A DNA stretch of 55,505 bases from CAZJFH01 sp964545205 (GTDB lineage Bacteria > Pseudomonadota > Alphaproteobacteria > Rhodospirillales > Magnetospirillaceae), in contig CAZJFH010000030.1 in NCBI GenBank assembly GCA_964545205.1, positions 1-55,505 of the forward strand, given 5' to 3'. Made by a program: the position numbers and the translations under genes. A model generated the notes under the pieces. That model was not told where the DNA came from. It did no database searches and saw nothing but the letters and a program-made list of their open reading frames with translations. The first letter of the stretch is position 1; each line of letters opens with the position of its first letter. This document shows positions 25,200 through 34,233 of the stretch, piece after piece.

Positions 25200-26048
25200 A
25201 TGGCCGCGATCCAGATTTCTGGCCTCACGAAGACCTTTGCGCGCCGCCAGGCACTTCGCGGCGTCGACCTGCACATCGCGCCCCGCGAGATGGTGGCGCT
25301 GATCGGCGCCTCGGGTTCCGGCAAGTCGACGCTGCTGCGCCACGTCGCCGGTCTCACGGTTTCCGATCGCGAAGGCGGCAGCATCGACGTGCTCGGCCGG
25401 CGCGTGCAGGAGCGTGGCCGACTGGCGCGCGACATCCGCCGCGCCCGCGCCCGCATCGGCTTCGTGCATCAGCAGTTCAACCTGGTCGGCCGTCTGCCGG
25501 TGCTGACCAACGTGCTCGCCGGCACGCTCGGGCGGCTGCCGGGCTGGCGGACGCTGCCCGGCATCTTCACGGCTGCCGAGAAGCAGATGGCGATGGAGGC
25601 TCTGGACCGGGTGGGCATCGCCGAATGCGCCCGCCAGCGCGCCTCGACCCTGTCGGGCGGCCAGCAGCAGCGCGCCGCCATCGCCCGCACCCTGGTGCAG
25701 CAGGCCGAGGTCCTGCTCGCCGACGAGCCGATCGCCTCGCTGGACCCGGAATCGTCGCGCCGCGTCATGGAAAGCCTGGCGCGCATCAATCGCGAGGACG
25801 GCACCACCATCGTCGTGTCGCTGCACCAGGTCGATTTCGCCATCCGCTACTGCCCGCGCACCGTCGCGCTCAAGGACGGCGCCGTGGTGTACGACGGCGC
25901 CAGCAGCGAGCTGACCCCGGAACTGCTTCGCGAACTCTACGGCGCGCAGGCCGAGGAGATGGGCGATCTGACCATGGGCGCCAATTCCTTTCTCGGCGGA
26001 GCGCCCGAGCCGGACGCCGGCTTCCGCCCCGCCGTCGCGTGGGGCTGA
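25200..26048 (+). CDS. phnC: Phosphonate ABC importer ATPase PhnC
   Basis: A 282-residue ATPase with Walker A GASGSGKST, Q-loop FVHQQFNLVG, signature LSGGQQQRAAIARTL, Walker B VLLADEPIASLDPES and H-loop VVSLHQVDFA. It energises phosphonate uptake with PhnD and PhnE. The ATG is at the end of GGAAGCCCCATG. PhoB control is inferred from the upstream box. Confidence 0.94.
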   Translation: MAAIQISGLTKTFARRQALRGVDLHIAPREMVALIGASGSGKSTLLRHVAGLTVSDREGGSIDVLGRRVQERGRLARDIRRARARIGFVHQQFNLVGRLPVLTNVLAGTLGRLPGWRTLPGIFTAAEKQMAMEALDRVGIAECARQRASTLSGGQQQRAAIARTLVQQAEVLLADEPIASLDPESSRRVMESLARINREDGTTIVVSLHQVDFAIRYCPRTVALKDGAVVYDGASSELTPELLRELYGAQAEEMGDLTMGANSFLGGAPEPDAGFRPAVAWG

Positions 26049-26079
26049 CCTTCTTCAACGCACTAGGAGAGACCAGAAC

Positions 26080-27090
26080 ATGATCGCCAGAACCGCGGCC
26101 GCCCTGGCCGTCGCCGCCGGCCTCGCCGCCGCCCCGGCCCAGGCCGAAGAGCTCAAGGAGCTGAATTTCGGCATCATCTCGACCGAGTCGAGCCAGAATC
26201 TGAAGCAGCAGTGGCTGCCCTTCCTCGCCGACATGGAGAAGGCGCTGGGCATGAAGGTCAACGCCTTCTTCGCCCCCGACTACGCCGGCGTGATCGAGGG
26301 CATGCGTTTCAACAAGGTGCAGATCGCCTGGTTCGGCAACAAGTCGGCGATGGAGGCGGTCGACCGCGCCGGCGGCGAGATCTTCGTGCAAACCTCGGGC
26401 AAGACCAAGGAAGGCGAGATCGAGTTCGGCTACTGGTCGCTGCTGGTCACCCACAAGGACAGCGACAAGCTCAACGGACTGAAGGACGTGCTGAAGTGCG
26501 ACCAGTCGCTGAACTTCGGCAACGGCGACCCGAACTCGACCTCGGGCTTCCTGGTCCCCAGCTACTACGTCTTCGCCCAGAACGACGTCGACCCGAAGAA
26601 GTGCTACAAGACCGTGCGCAACGCCAACCATGAGACCAACCTCATGGCCGTCGCCAACAAGCAGGTCGACTTCGCCACCAACAACACCGAGAGCCTGGGC
26701 CGCTTCGCCATGGCCCATCCGGAAGAGTTCAAGAACATCAAGGTGATCTGGAAGTCGCCGCTGATCCCGAAGGATCCGATCGTCTACCGCAAGGACCTGC
26801 CCAAGGACCTGAAGACCGACATCAAGACCTTCTTCCTGTCCTACGGCCGCATGGGTCCGAACAAGGACAAGGAGCTCTCGGTGCTGCAGGGCATCGGTGC
26901 CGACAACTGGCTGTACTACGACAGCTCGGATGCCCAGCTCATCCCGATCCGCCAGCTCGAGCTGTTCAAGGCCAAGACCAAGCTCATCAACGACGACAAG
27001 ATCGCCGCCGACGAGAAGAAGGCCAAGCTGGCCGAGATCGAGAAGAAACTGAAGGACCTCGACGTGCTGGCCGCCTACGCCGGCAGCTAA
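26080..27090 (+). CDS. phnD: Phosphonate-binding periplasmic protein PhnD
   Basis: A 336-residue binding protein with a Sec signal (residues 1-22, ending AQA). The mature part starts EELKELNFGIISTESSQNLK. Segments SLNFGNGDPNSTSGFLVPS and VDFATNNTESLGRF are typical of PhnD phosphate/phosphonate pockets. It is separated from phnE by a GC hairpin with a short T run, likely raising PhnD over PhnE. Confidence 0.95.
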   Translation: MIARTAAALAVAAGLAAAPAQAEELKELNFGIISTESSQNLKQQWLPFLADMEKALGMKVNAFFAPDYAGVIEGMRFNKVQIAWFGNKSAMEAVDRAGGEIFVQTSGKTKEGEIEFGYWSLLVTHKDSDKLNGLKDVLKCDQSLNFGNGDPNSTSGFLVPSYYVFAQNDVDPKKCYKTVRNANHETNLMAVANKQVDFATNNTESLGRFAMAHPEEFKNIKVIWKSPLIPKDPIVYRKDLPKDLKTDIKTFFLSYGRMGPNKDKELSVLQGIGADNWLYYDSSDAQLIPIRQLELFKAKTKLINDDKIAADEKKAKLAEIEKKLKDLDVLAAYAGS

Positions 27091-27099
27091 GGTCGCACC

Positions 27100-27130
27100 G
27101 GCGGGGCGCTTCGGCGCCTCGCCGCCTTTT
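27100..27130 (+). terminator. Attenuator-like hairpin between phnD and phnE
   Basis: GGCGGGGCGC-TTCG-GCGCCTCGCC forms a ten-pair stem (one G-U) closed by a stable TTCG loop, followed after three bases by TTTT. It would stop part of the transcripts after phnD, a common way to make more binding protein than permease. Confidence 0.6.
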
Positions 27131-27151
27131 CCTTCGTCGGTACTGCGAGAC

Positions 27152-27949
27152 ATGACCTTTTCTTCAAGCTCCGTCGTCCTGCCGCCGCCCGACCTCAAGC
27201 GGTCGCTCGTCCATTCCGCCGGCTGGGCGATAGTCCTCGGCCTGCTGGTCTGGGCGTGGGAAGGCGCCGACATGCGCCCCTGGGACCTTGTCGCCTATTC
27301 CGGCAACATGGCAAAATTCGCCTCCGGCTTCTTTCCGCCCGACTTCAGCCAGTGGCGGCTCTATGTCGACGAGATGCTGGTCACCATCCAGCTCGCGGTG
27401 TGGGGCACCGCCTTGGCGGTGATCTGCGCCGTTCCGCTGGGCATCCTGTGCTCGGCCAATGTCGTGCCGTGGTGGGTCTACCAGCCGATGCGGCGCCTGA
27501 TGGACGCGGCGCGCGCCATCAACGAGATGGTGTTCGCGATGCTGTTCGTCGTCGCGGTCGGCCTGGGCCCGTTCGCGGGCGTGCTGGCTCTGTGGATCCA
27601 CACCACCGGCATCCTGGCCAAACTGTTCTCCGAAGCCGTCGAGGCCATCGATCCGCGTCCCGTCGAGGGCATCCGCGCCACCGGCGCCACCAGCCTGCAC
27701 GAGATCGTCTACGCGGTGATCCCGCAGGTGCTGCCGCTGTGGATCTCGTATTCGCTGTACCGCTTCGAGTCCAACGTGCGCTCGGCGACGGTCCTGGGCA
27801 TCGTCGGTGCCGGCGGCATCGGCACCCTGTTGTGGGAGTACGTGCGCGGCTTCTACTACGCCGAGACCGCGGCGGTGATGATCATCATCGTGCTCAGCGT
27901 CTCGATCATCGACGTGCTGTCATCGCAGTTGCGCAAGATCTTCATCTGA
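27152..27949 (+). CDS. phnE: Phosphonate ABC importer permease PhnE
   Basis: A 265-residue inner-membrane permease with about six helices. The EAA-type loop (EGIRATGATSLHEIVYAVIP) and the end segment LGIVGAGGIGTLLWEYVRGF are standard for PhnE. Only one phnE copy is present. It is followed seven bases later by a second acyltransferase gene. Confidence 0.94.
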   Translation: MTFSSSSVVLPPPDLKRSLVHSAGWAIVLGLLVWAWEGADMRPWDLVAYSGNMAKFASGFFPPDFSQWRLYVDEMLVTIQLAVWGTALAVICAVPLGILCSANVVPWWVYQPMRRLMDAARAINEMVFAMLFVVAVGLGPFAGVLALWIHTTGILAKLFSEAVEAIDPRPVEGIRATGATSLHEIVYAVIPQVLPLWISYSLYRFESNVRSATVLGIVGAGGIGTLLWEYVRGFYYAETAAVMIIIVLSVSIIDVLSSQLRKIFI

Positions 27950-27956
27950 GGCGCCG

Positions 27957-28616
27957 ATGTTCCGCATCGACTGCGGCGAGCCCGCCGATCCGTGGACCGG
28001 CGGCCGCCGGGTCTCCGAGACGCCCGAGATTCACCCCAGTTCGGTGGTGCGCCGGTCGGACTTCGGCCGCTTCACCTATCTCGGGCCGCGTTCGACCGTC
28101 GCCGAGTCCGAGATCGGCGACTACGGCTATGCGATGGGCGACAACCAGATCGCCCATGCCCGCATCGGCAAGTTCTGCAACATCGCGACCGGCGTGCGCA
28201 TCAACCCCAGCAATCATCCCTGGTGGCGCGCGACGCTGCACCACTTCACCTACCGCTCGGAATCCTACGGTCACGCGCTCGAGGACGACCCGACCGTCTT
28301 CGCCTGGCGCCGCCAGGACCAGGTGGCGATCGGCCATGACGTGTGGATCGGGCACGGCGCCACCGTGATGCCCGGCGTGACGATCGGAACCGGCGCGGCG
28401 ATCGGCAGCGGCGCCGTGGTGACGCGCTCGGTCCCGCCCTATGCCATCGTCGCCGGCGTGCCGGCGCGCGTGCTCCGCTGCCGGGTCGACCGGGCGACGG
28501 CGGAGGCGCTGATCCGCATCGCATGGTGGGACTGGAGCTTCGAGCGGCTCGACGCCGCGCTGCCCGACTTCCGCGCGCTCACCGCCGAGCAGTTCGCCGC
28601 GAAGTACGCCGTCTGA
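27957..28616 (+). CDS. Second hexapeptide acyltransferase of the phosphonate cluster
   Basis: A 219-residue left-handed beta-helix protein with GRFTYLGPRSTVAESEIGDY, then KFCNIATGVRINPSNHPWW and VAIGHDVWIGHGATVMPGVT. It is a paralogue of the copy before phnN, with an N-terminal extension of about 18 residues (MFRIDCGEPADPWTGGRR). Such proteins accompany C-P lyase genes; the substrate is not established. It is the last gene of the phnCDE unit and converges on the hemerythrin gene, its stop touching that gene's end. Confidence 0.88.
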   Translation: MFRIDCGEPADPWTGGRRVSETPEIHPSSVVRRSDFGRFTYLGPRSTVAESEIGDYGYAMGDNQIAHARIGKFCNIATGVRINPSNHPWWRATLHHFTYRSESYGHALEDDPTVFAWRRQDQVAIGHDVWIGHGATVMPGVTIGTGAAIGSGAVVTRSVPPYAIVAGVPARVLRCRVDRATAEALIRIAWWDWSFERLDAALPDFRALTAEQFAAKYAV

Positions 28617-29045
28617 TCACGCGGGAATGGCGCGCAGACCTTCGCGGCGAGCCCATTCCGCGTAGGATTTGAACTTGACGTCCCAGCGCACCAGATGGTC
28701 CGCCAGCATGACCTGGATCGACAGGGCATCCTCCACCGCGAATTCCGGGCGGCGGAGCACCCCCTGGATTTCGAGCTTCAGGCGGTTGTGTTCGTCGACA
28801 TGGGCGGTGAACGTCTCGGGATCGTATTCGGCGTAGCCGATTCCGACAAGCACCCGTTCCTCGCTGGTGAAGTGGTCGAACGCGTGGCGGACCAGCCGAC
28901 CGACGATTTCGGCGACCGCGGCCGCAGGTTTGCTGGCGGCGACCGCGCCGATCAGTTCCGCGGCCAACGAAGCGAACTCTTCGTGCTCGCGATCGATCTC
29001 GGGCAAGCCGACCGACAGCGAGCCTCGCACCAACTCACGGAGCAT
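28617..29045 (-). CDS. Bacteriohemerythrin
   Basis: A 142-residue di-iron protein. All iron-ligand motifs are present: His21 in EIDREHEEF, HFTSEER, HVDEHNRLKLE and the final H-x4-D in ADHLVRWDVKF. Such proteins bind O2 reversibly and serve as oxygen stores or sensors. It is transcribed on its own between two phosphonate units; no FNR-type box was found in front of it. Confidence 0.92.
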   Translation of the reverse strand: MLRELVRGSLSVGLPEIDREHEEFASLAAELIGAVAASKPAAAVAEIVGRLVRHAFDHFTSEERVLVGIGYAEYDPETFTAHVDEHNRLKLEIQGVLRRPEFAVEDALSIQVMLADHLVRWDVKFKSYAEWARREGLRAIPA

Positions 29046-29127
29046 CCGAGCCTCTCCTCAACCGTTCAACGCGGGAGAGATACCACGGCGGCCGGAGAGG
29101 CGGGGTGACGTGTTTGTGAAGGTCTTC

Positions 29128-29604
29128 CTAGGCCGCGACCCGCCAGGCCGAGATCGGCGTCCGGCTCAGCCGCGAGTTGCCGTAGCGGGATTCCTCGGTG
29201 ATCTCGCGGCCCACCCAAGGGGGAAGGATCACCGGCTGGTCGGCTGCGTCGAGTTCGATCTCGGCGATCACCAGCCCGGCATTGGCGCCGTGGAAGTGGT
29301 CGACGTGCCAGATTGCCTCGGCATGGGCGACGTGGTAGCGCGTCTTGCGGATCAGCAGATGATGCGGCAGCCGGGAGAGCATGCGGCGGGCGATCAGCAT
29401 CGGCAGCGCTGATTCGTGCTCGGTGCGCACGCAGCCGCGGCGCGGACCCTTGACGGTAAGGAACGCCAGATCGCCGGCGATTCGGATCCGCACGGACCCG
29501 CCCGAGTCGCCAGGGACGTAACCCTGGATGATCTCGACACCGTCGCGACACAGCTGGCGGATGTCCTGCTCGACGAGGAACCGGCGTTCGATTTCCAGCG
29601 GCAT
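29128..29604 (-). CDS. CYTH-domain protein (triphosphate tunnel enzyme-like)
   Basis: A 158-residue protein that is one CYTH domain. The N-terminal signature normally reads ExExK; here it is EIERR, with Arg in place of Lys. Further tunnel residues appear in VRIRIAGDLAFLTVKG, IRKTRYHV, and LVIAEIELD. CYTH proteins hydrolyse inorganic triphosphate or related triphosphates, or make cAMP in one subgroup. It lies 111 bases after phnM and might be in the C-P lyase transcript, where a triphosphate intermediate is cleaved by PhnM; that link is speculative. Confidence 0.82.
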   Translation of the reverse strand: MPLEIERRFLVEQDIRQLCRDGVEIIQGYVPGDSGGSVRIRIAGDLAFLTVKGPRRGCVRTEHESALPMLIARRMLSRLPHHLLIRKTRYHVAHAEAIWHVDHFHGANAGLVIAEIELDAADQPVILPPWVGREITEESRYGNSRLSRTPISAWRVAA

Positions 29605-29715
29605 GGGGCTCGTTCGGTCGTGGCTTCCTAGCCGAGTCGTATAAGCCGTTCGGATGTATATCAACCCTGAAGTTGGCAGGGGACGCATGCGCAAAACGCG
29701 GTTGCGTCGACAAAT

Positions 29716-30852
29716 TCAGGCGACGCGCCGCCCCTCGCGCCAGACGCCGCGCACCACCGGCAGGCCGTCGGCGACGGCGACGCGGATCAGGTCGGCGCGC
29801 TTGCCGGCGTCGACGACGCCGCGGTCGTCCAGCCGCGCCACGGCGGCCGGGTTGGCGGTGACGGTGGCGACGGCGGCGGGCAGGCCATGGCCGCGCTCGG
29901 CGAGCAGGAACGCGCCGTGCAGCAGGCTGACCGGCACGTAGTCCGACGACAGCACGTCCAGGCAGCCGTGGTCGGCGAGTTCGGCGGCCGAGACGTTGCC
30001 GGAATGCGAGCCGCCGCGCACCAGGTTGGGCGCGCCCATCAGGACCTTCATGCCGCGCGCGTGCGCCGCCTTGGCCGCTTCCAGCGTCGTCGGGAACTCC
30101 GAGAAGCGGATGCCGAAGCGCTCGGCTTCGTCGACATGCGCGATGGTGGCGTCATCATGGCTCGCCAGCACGACGCCGCGCCGGTTGGCGATCTCGGCCA
30201 GCGCAAGGCGGTGGCGGTCGGAATGCAGCTTCTGCGCCTTGATCTGGCGGGCGATGAACACTTCGAGTTCGGCGTCGGTGAAGCGGTATTTGCCCTGGTA
30301 GTATTCGCGGTACTTCTCGGGCTTGGTGAACTGACGCTGGCCGGGCGTGTGGTCCATCAGCGAGACGATCTCGACCAGCGGGTTGTCGAGGAACGGCATC
30401 GACAGCGCCATCACCTGCTCGTGGCTGACCTCGCAGCGCAGATGGATGCGGTGGTCGGCGCGCAGCATGCCGCGGCCGCGCGCCGCGACGATGGCCTCGA
30501 CCATGTCCTTCAGGTTCTGCAGCCGGGCGCTGCCGTCGATGACGTCGCCGCAGGCGATCGCGTCGTAGACGGTCGTGATGCCGGCCGCCGCCATCTGGGC
30601 GTCGTGGGCCAGCACCGCGGCGGCGCCGGGCCAGCGTACGCCCGGGCGCGGCGCGACGTGCTTTTCGAGGTTGTCGGTGTGCAGCTCGACCAAGCCGGGC
30701 AGCACGTAGTCGCCCTCGCAGTCGATCGCGCAGGCGACGCGGCTGGGGCCGCGCGACAGCGCGACGATGCGGCCTTCGACGGCGTGCAGGCTGCCGGCGA
30801 ACACCTCGTCGCGGGCGACGATGCGGGCGTTGGTCAGGATCATCTCGTTCAT
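29716..30852 (-). CDS. phnM: PhnM, ribose 1-methylphosphonate 5-triphosphate diphosphohydrolase
   Basis: A 378-residue amidohydrolase that removes pyrophosphate from the C-P lyase intermediate. Metal-binding motifs include LVELHTDNLEKHV, the SLMDHTPGQRQF segment, LASHDDATIAHVDEAE, and LVRGGSHSGNVSA. Its start overlaps the phnL stop. A second, more divergent phnM lies at 36.2-37.3 kb. This copy is the one inside the main operon and closest to characterised PhnM. Confidence 0.94.
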   Translation of the reverse strand: MNEMILTNARIVARDEVFAGSLHAVEGRIVALSRGPSRVACAIDCEGDYVLPGLVELHTDNLEKHVAPRPGVRWPGAAAVLAHDAQMAAAGITTVYDAIACGDVIDGSARLQNLKDMVEAIVAARGRGMLRADHRIHLRCEVSHEQVMALSMPFLDNPLVEIVSLMDHTPGQRQFTKPEKYREYYQGKYRFTDAELEVFIARQIKAQKLHSDRHRLALAEIANRRGVVLASHDDATIAHVDEAERFGIRFSEFPTTLEAAKAAHARGMKVLMGAPNLVRGGSHSGNVSAAELADHGCLDVLSSDYVPVSLLHGAFLLAERGHGLPAAVATVTANPAAVARLDDRGVVDAGKRADLIRVAVADGLPVVRGVWREGRRVA

Positions 30853-31544
30853 TGGGCGGGCTCGGGCGAAAGGGTGTGCAGACGGTCGGCGATTGCGGCG
30901 CGGACGTCGTCGTCGTGGAAGACGCCGACCAGGGCGGCGCCGCGGGCCTTGGCCTCGCGCATCAGCTCGATGACGACGGCACGGTTGGCGGCGTCCAGCG
31001 AGGCGGTCGGTTCGTCGAGCAGCAGCACCGGCAGCTCGGCGGCGAAGCCGCGGGCGATGTTGACGCGCTGCTGCTCGCCGCCCGAGAAGGTCGCCGGCGG
31101 CAGCGACCACAGCCGTTCGGGGATGCGCAGGCGGGCGAGCAGGGCGCGGGCGCGCTCGCGCGCCGCCTCGGCAGGGACGCCAAGCAGCCGCAGCGGCTCG
31201 GCGACGATCTCGACGGCGGGCACGCGCGGCACGACATGCAGGAACTGGCTGACGTAGCCGAGCGTCCTGCGGCGAAGTTCGAGCACGCGCCGCGGCTCGG
31301 CGCCGACGATCTCGACCGCCTCGCCTTCATGGCGGATGCGGATCGATCCGGCCTGCGGCTTGGCATTGCCGTAGAGGCAGCGCAGCAGAGTCGATTTGCC
31401 CGAGCCGGACGGTCCGTGCAGGGCCAGGCACTCGCCGGCAGCGACGTCCAGCGCGGCGTCCCGCAGCACCGGCAGCCGCAATCCATCCTGCAGGTGCAGG
31501 GTGTAGGTCTTGGTCAGGCCGGAGACGGAGATCATCGCGGTCAT
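30849..31544 (-). CDS. phnL: C-P lyase ABC-type protein PhnL
   Basis: A 231-residue ABC ATPase-like protein: Walker A GPSGSGKST, signature FSGGEQQRVNIARGF, Walker B VLLLDEPTASLD. PhnL has no membrane partner; it associates with the C-P lyase core, and the route from phosphonate to ribose 1-methylphosphonate triphosphate needs it. Overlaps phnK and phnM by 4 bases each. Confidence 0.94.
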   Translation of the reverse strand: MTAMISVSGLTKTYTLHLQDGLRLPVLRDAALDVAAGECLALHGPSGSGKSTLLRCLYGNAKPQAGSIRIRHEGEAVEIVGAEPRRVLELRRRTLGYVSQFLHVVPRVPAVEIVAEPLRLLGVPAEAARERARALLARLRIPERLWSLPPATFSGGEQQRVNIARGFAAELPVLLLDEPTASLDAANRAVVIELMREAKARGAALVGVFHDDDVRAAIADRLHTLSPEPAQ

Positions 31545-32299
31545 GGCTGCAGCACCGAGGAGACGAGGAGCTGGGTGTAGGCGTGCTGGGGATCGTCGAG
31601 CACCTGGTCGGTCAGGCCCTCCTCGACGACCTCGCCGCGGCGCATCACCATCAGGCGATGCGCCAGCAGCCGCACCACCGCGAGGTCGTGGGTGACGATC
31701 ACCGCCGCCAGGCCGAGATCGGCGACCAGACCGCGCAGCAGGTCGAGCAGGCGCGCCTGCACCGAGACGTCGAGGCCGCCGGTCGGCTCGTCCATGAACA
31801 CCAGGCGCGGGCCGCTGACGAGGTTGCGGGCGATCTGCAGCCGCTGCAGCATGCCGCCCGAGAAGGTCATCGGCAGGTCGTCGACGCGCTCGGCGTCGAT
31901 CTCGACCTTGCCGAGCCAGGTCGTCGCCTCGGCGCGGATATCCCCGTAATGGCGGGCGCCGACCGCCATCAGCCGCTCGCCGACATTGGCGCCGGCCGAG
32001 ACCGTGACGCGCAGGCCGTCGCGCGGGTTCTGGTGGACGATGCCCCATTGCGTGCGCATCAGCAGCCGGCGCTGCGGCTCGGCCATCGCCCAGACGTCGG
32101 CGCCGTCGTAGAGCACGCGGCCGGCCGAGGGCTCGAGCTGGCCCGACAGGCAGCCGAGCAGCGTCGTCTTGCCCGAGCCGGACTCGCCGACGATGCCCAG
32201 CACCTCGCCCGGCCACAGGTCGAAGGCGACGTCGCGGCAGCCGATGCGGGCGCCGTAGGACTTGGAAAGGCCGACGACCGAGAGGAGGGGGGCGGTCAT
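31541..32299 (-). CDS. phnK: C-P lyase ABC-type protein PhnK
   Basis: A 252-residue ABC ATPase-like protein with Walker A GESGSGKTT, the QNPRDGLRVTVSAG segment typical of PhnK, signature FSGGMLQRLQIARNL and Walker B VFMDEPTGGLD. PhnK docks on the PhnGHIJ core. Its start overlaps the phnJ stop. Confidence 0.95.
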   Translation of the reverse strand: MTAPLLSVVGLSKSYGARIGCRDVAFDLWPGEVLGIVGESGSGKTTLLGCLSGQLEPSAGRVLYDGADVWAMAEPQRRLLMRTQWGIVHQNPRDGLRVTVSAGANVGERLMAVGARHYGDIRAEATTWLGKVEIDAERVDDLPMTFSGGMLQRLQIARNLVSGPRLVFMDEPTGGLDVSVQARLLDLLRGLVADLGLAAVIVTHDLAVVRLLAHRLMVMRRGEVVEEGLTDQVLDDPQHAYTQLLVSSVLQP

Positions 32300-33162
32300 G
32301 CGCGCTTCCTGTCCGCGCACGAGCGCTGGTCGCTCTCCAGCCTCCGCTGCCGGCAGAAATCCGTGTCCGAGCACACGAACATCCGCCCGCCGCGGTCGTC
32401 GGTGACGACCTCGTCCAGGAAGCTTTCCTTGGCGCCGCACAGGGCGCAGGCGTGGTCCCAGCGCTGGACCTCGAAGGGATGGTCCTCGAAATCCAGGCTC
32501 TTGACGGCCGTGTGGGGCGGCACGGCGTAGATGCGCTGCTCGCGGCCGGCGCCGAAGAGCTGCAGCGCCGGGTTCATGTCCATCTTGGGGTTGTCGAACT
32601 TGGGGATCGGCGAAGGGCGCATCAGATAGCGGCCGTCGACCATCACCGGATAGTCGTAGGCGGTGGCGATGCGGCCGAAGCGGGCGATGTCCTCGTACAG
32701 CTTGACGTGCATGACGCCGTAATCGGACAGCGCGTGCATCTTGCGGGTCTCGCTCTCGCGCGGCTCCAGCCAGCGCAGCGGTTCGGGGATCGGCACCTGG
32801 TAGACCAGGATCTGGCCCTCGCGCAGCGGCGTCTCGGGAATCCGGTGACGGGTCTGGATCACCGTCGCCTCGCCCGTGCGCTCGGTCGTCGCCACGCCCG
32901 CGGTGCGCCCGAAGAAGCGGCGGATCGACACGGCGTTGGTGGTGTCGTCGGCACCTTGGTCGATGACCTTGAGGACGTCGTCCTTGCCGATCACCGACGC
33001 CGTGACCTGGATGCCGCCGGTGCCCCAGCCGTAGGGCAGCGGCATCTCTCGGCTGCCGAAGGGCACCTGGTAGCCCGGGATCGCCACCGCCTTGAGGATG
33101 GCGCGGCGGATCATCCGCTTGGTCTGCTCGTCGAGGTAGGCGAAGTTGTAGCCGGCGGTCAT
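32296..33162 (-). CDS. phnJ: C-P lyase catalytic subunit PhnJ
   Basis: A 288-residue radical-SAM-like enzyme that breaks the carbon-phosphorus bond. The C-terminal cysteine set is complete: HACALCGAKES then CSDTDFC, spacing C-x2-C-x21-C-x5-C, which in the studied enzyme binds a 4Fe-4S cluster and supplies the thiyl Cys. The start MTAGYNFAYLDEQTKRMI is the standard PhnJ N-terminus. Overlaps phnI and phnK by 4 bases. Confidence 0.96.
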   Translation of the reverse strand: MTAGYNFAYLDEQTKRMIRRAILKAVAIPGYQVPFGSREMPLPYGWGTGGIQVTASVIGKDDVLKVIDQGADDTTNAVSIRRFFGRTAGVATTERTGEATVIQTRHRIPETPLREGQILVYQVPIPEPLRWLEPRESETRKMHALSDYGVMHVKLYEDIARFGRIATAYDYPVMVDGRYLMRPSPIPKFDNPKMDMNPALQLFGAGREQRIYAVPPHTAVKSLDFEDHPFEVQRWDHACALCGAKESFLDEVVTDDRGGRMFVCSDTDFCRQRRLESDQRSCADRKRA

Positions 33163-34232
33163 GCGCCGTCCTTTCGTTGGTGAGCGGCGCGCAGGCGGCG
33201 CAGCAGTTCGAGTTCCGACTGGAAGTCGACGTAGTGCGGCAGCTTCAGATGCTGCACGAAGCCCGACGCCTGCACGTTGTCGCAATGGCTGAGCACGAAT
33301 TCCTGGTCCTGCGCCGCGCTCGCCACCGGCTCGCCGAGTTCCGGCGCCCGCAGGGCGCGGTCGACGAGCGCCATCGCCATCGCCTTGCGCTCGGCGCGGC
33401 CGAAGGCGAGGCCGTATCCGCGGGTGAAGCGCGGCCCCTCGGCGTCCTCGCCCTTGAACTGGTTGATCATCTGGCATTCGGTGACGGTGATCTCGCCGAT
33501 CTCGACGGGAAAACCGAGCTCTTCCGGCATCAGTTCGACCGCCACCTCGCCCATCCGGATCTCGCCGGCGAAGGGGTGGGTGTTGCCGTAGCCGCGCTGG
33601 GTCGCATAGGCCATGCCCAGCAGGAAACCTTCGTCGCCGCGCGCCAGCGCCTGCAGCCGCAGGTCGCGCCCGGCCGGGAACTCCAGCGGCGCCCGCGTCA
33701 GGTCGGCAGGGGCGGCGTCGGCGATGCGCTCGCGCTCGATCAGGCCTTCGTGGCCCAGCACGTCGGCGACGCGCGGCACCGGGCCGTCCTCGGGCGCCGC
33801 CATCTCGACCGGCGCCGGCGCCGCGGGCTCGGCCAGGTCGAAATCGAGCAGCCTGTGGGTATAGTCGTAGGTCGGCCCCAGCACCTGGCCGCCGGGCAGG
33901 TCCTTGAACGCCGACGAGATGCGCCGGCGCACCGCCATCCGCGCCGTGTCGACCGGGACGGAGGTGCCGAACCGCGGCAGGGTGGTGCGGTAGGCGCGCA
34001 GCAGGAAGGCGGCCTCGCCCTGGTCGCCCTGGGCCTGCTTGATCGCCAGCGCCGCGAGTCGCCGGTCGTGGACCGAGCCCTCGTTCATCACCCGGTCGAC
34101 CGCCAGGCCGAGCTGCTGCTCGATCTGCTCCAGGGACAGCTCGGGGACCGCCGGATCGCCGCGCCGCTCCTCGGCCAGCAGCCGGTGGGCGTTGTCGATG
34201 GCCTTCTCGCCGCCCTTCACCGCGACGTACAT
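33159..34232 (-). CDS. phnI: C-P lyase core subunit PhnI
   Basis: A 357-residue core subunit with the PhnI start MYVAVKGGEKAIDNAHRLLA and conserved parts such as AYATQRGYGNTHPFAGEIR and LSHCDNVQASGFVQHLKLPH. With PhnGHL it attaches phosphonate to the ribose of ATP, displacing adenine. One base separates it from phnH. Confidence 0.95.
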   Translation of the reverse strand: MYVAVKGGEKAIDNAHRLLAEERRGDPAVPELSLEQIEQQLGLAVDRVMNEGSVHDRRLAALAIKQAQGDQGEAAFLLRAYRTTLPRFGTSVPVDTARMAVRRRISSAFKDLPGGQVLGPTYDYTHRLLDFDLAEPAAPAPVEMAAPEDGPVPRVADVLGHEGLIERERIADAAPADLTRAPLEFPAGRDLRLQALARGDEGFLLGMAYATQRGYGNTHPFAGEIRMGEVAVELMPEELGFPVEIGEITVTECQMINQFKGEDAEGPRFTRGYGLAFGRAERKAMAMALVDRALRAPELGEPVASAAQDQEFVLSHCDNVQASGFVQHLKLPHYVDFQSELELLRRLRAAHQRKDGA

Positions 34233-34233
34233 C

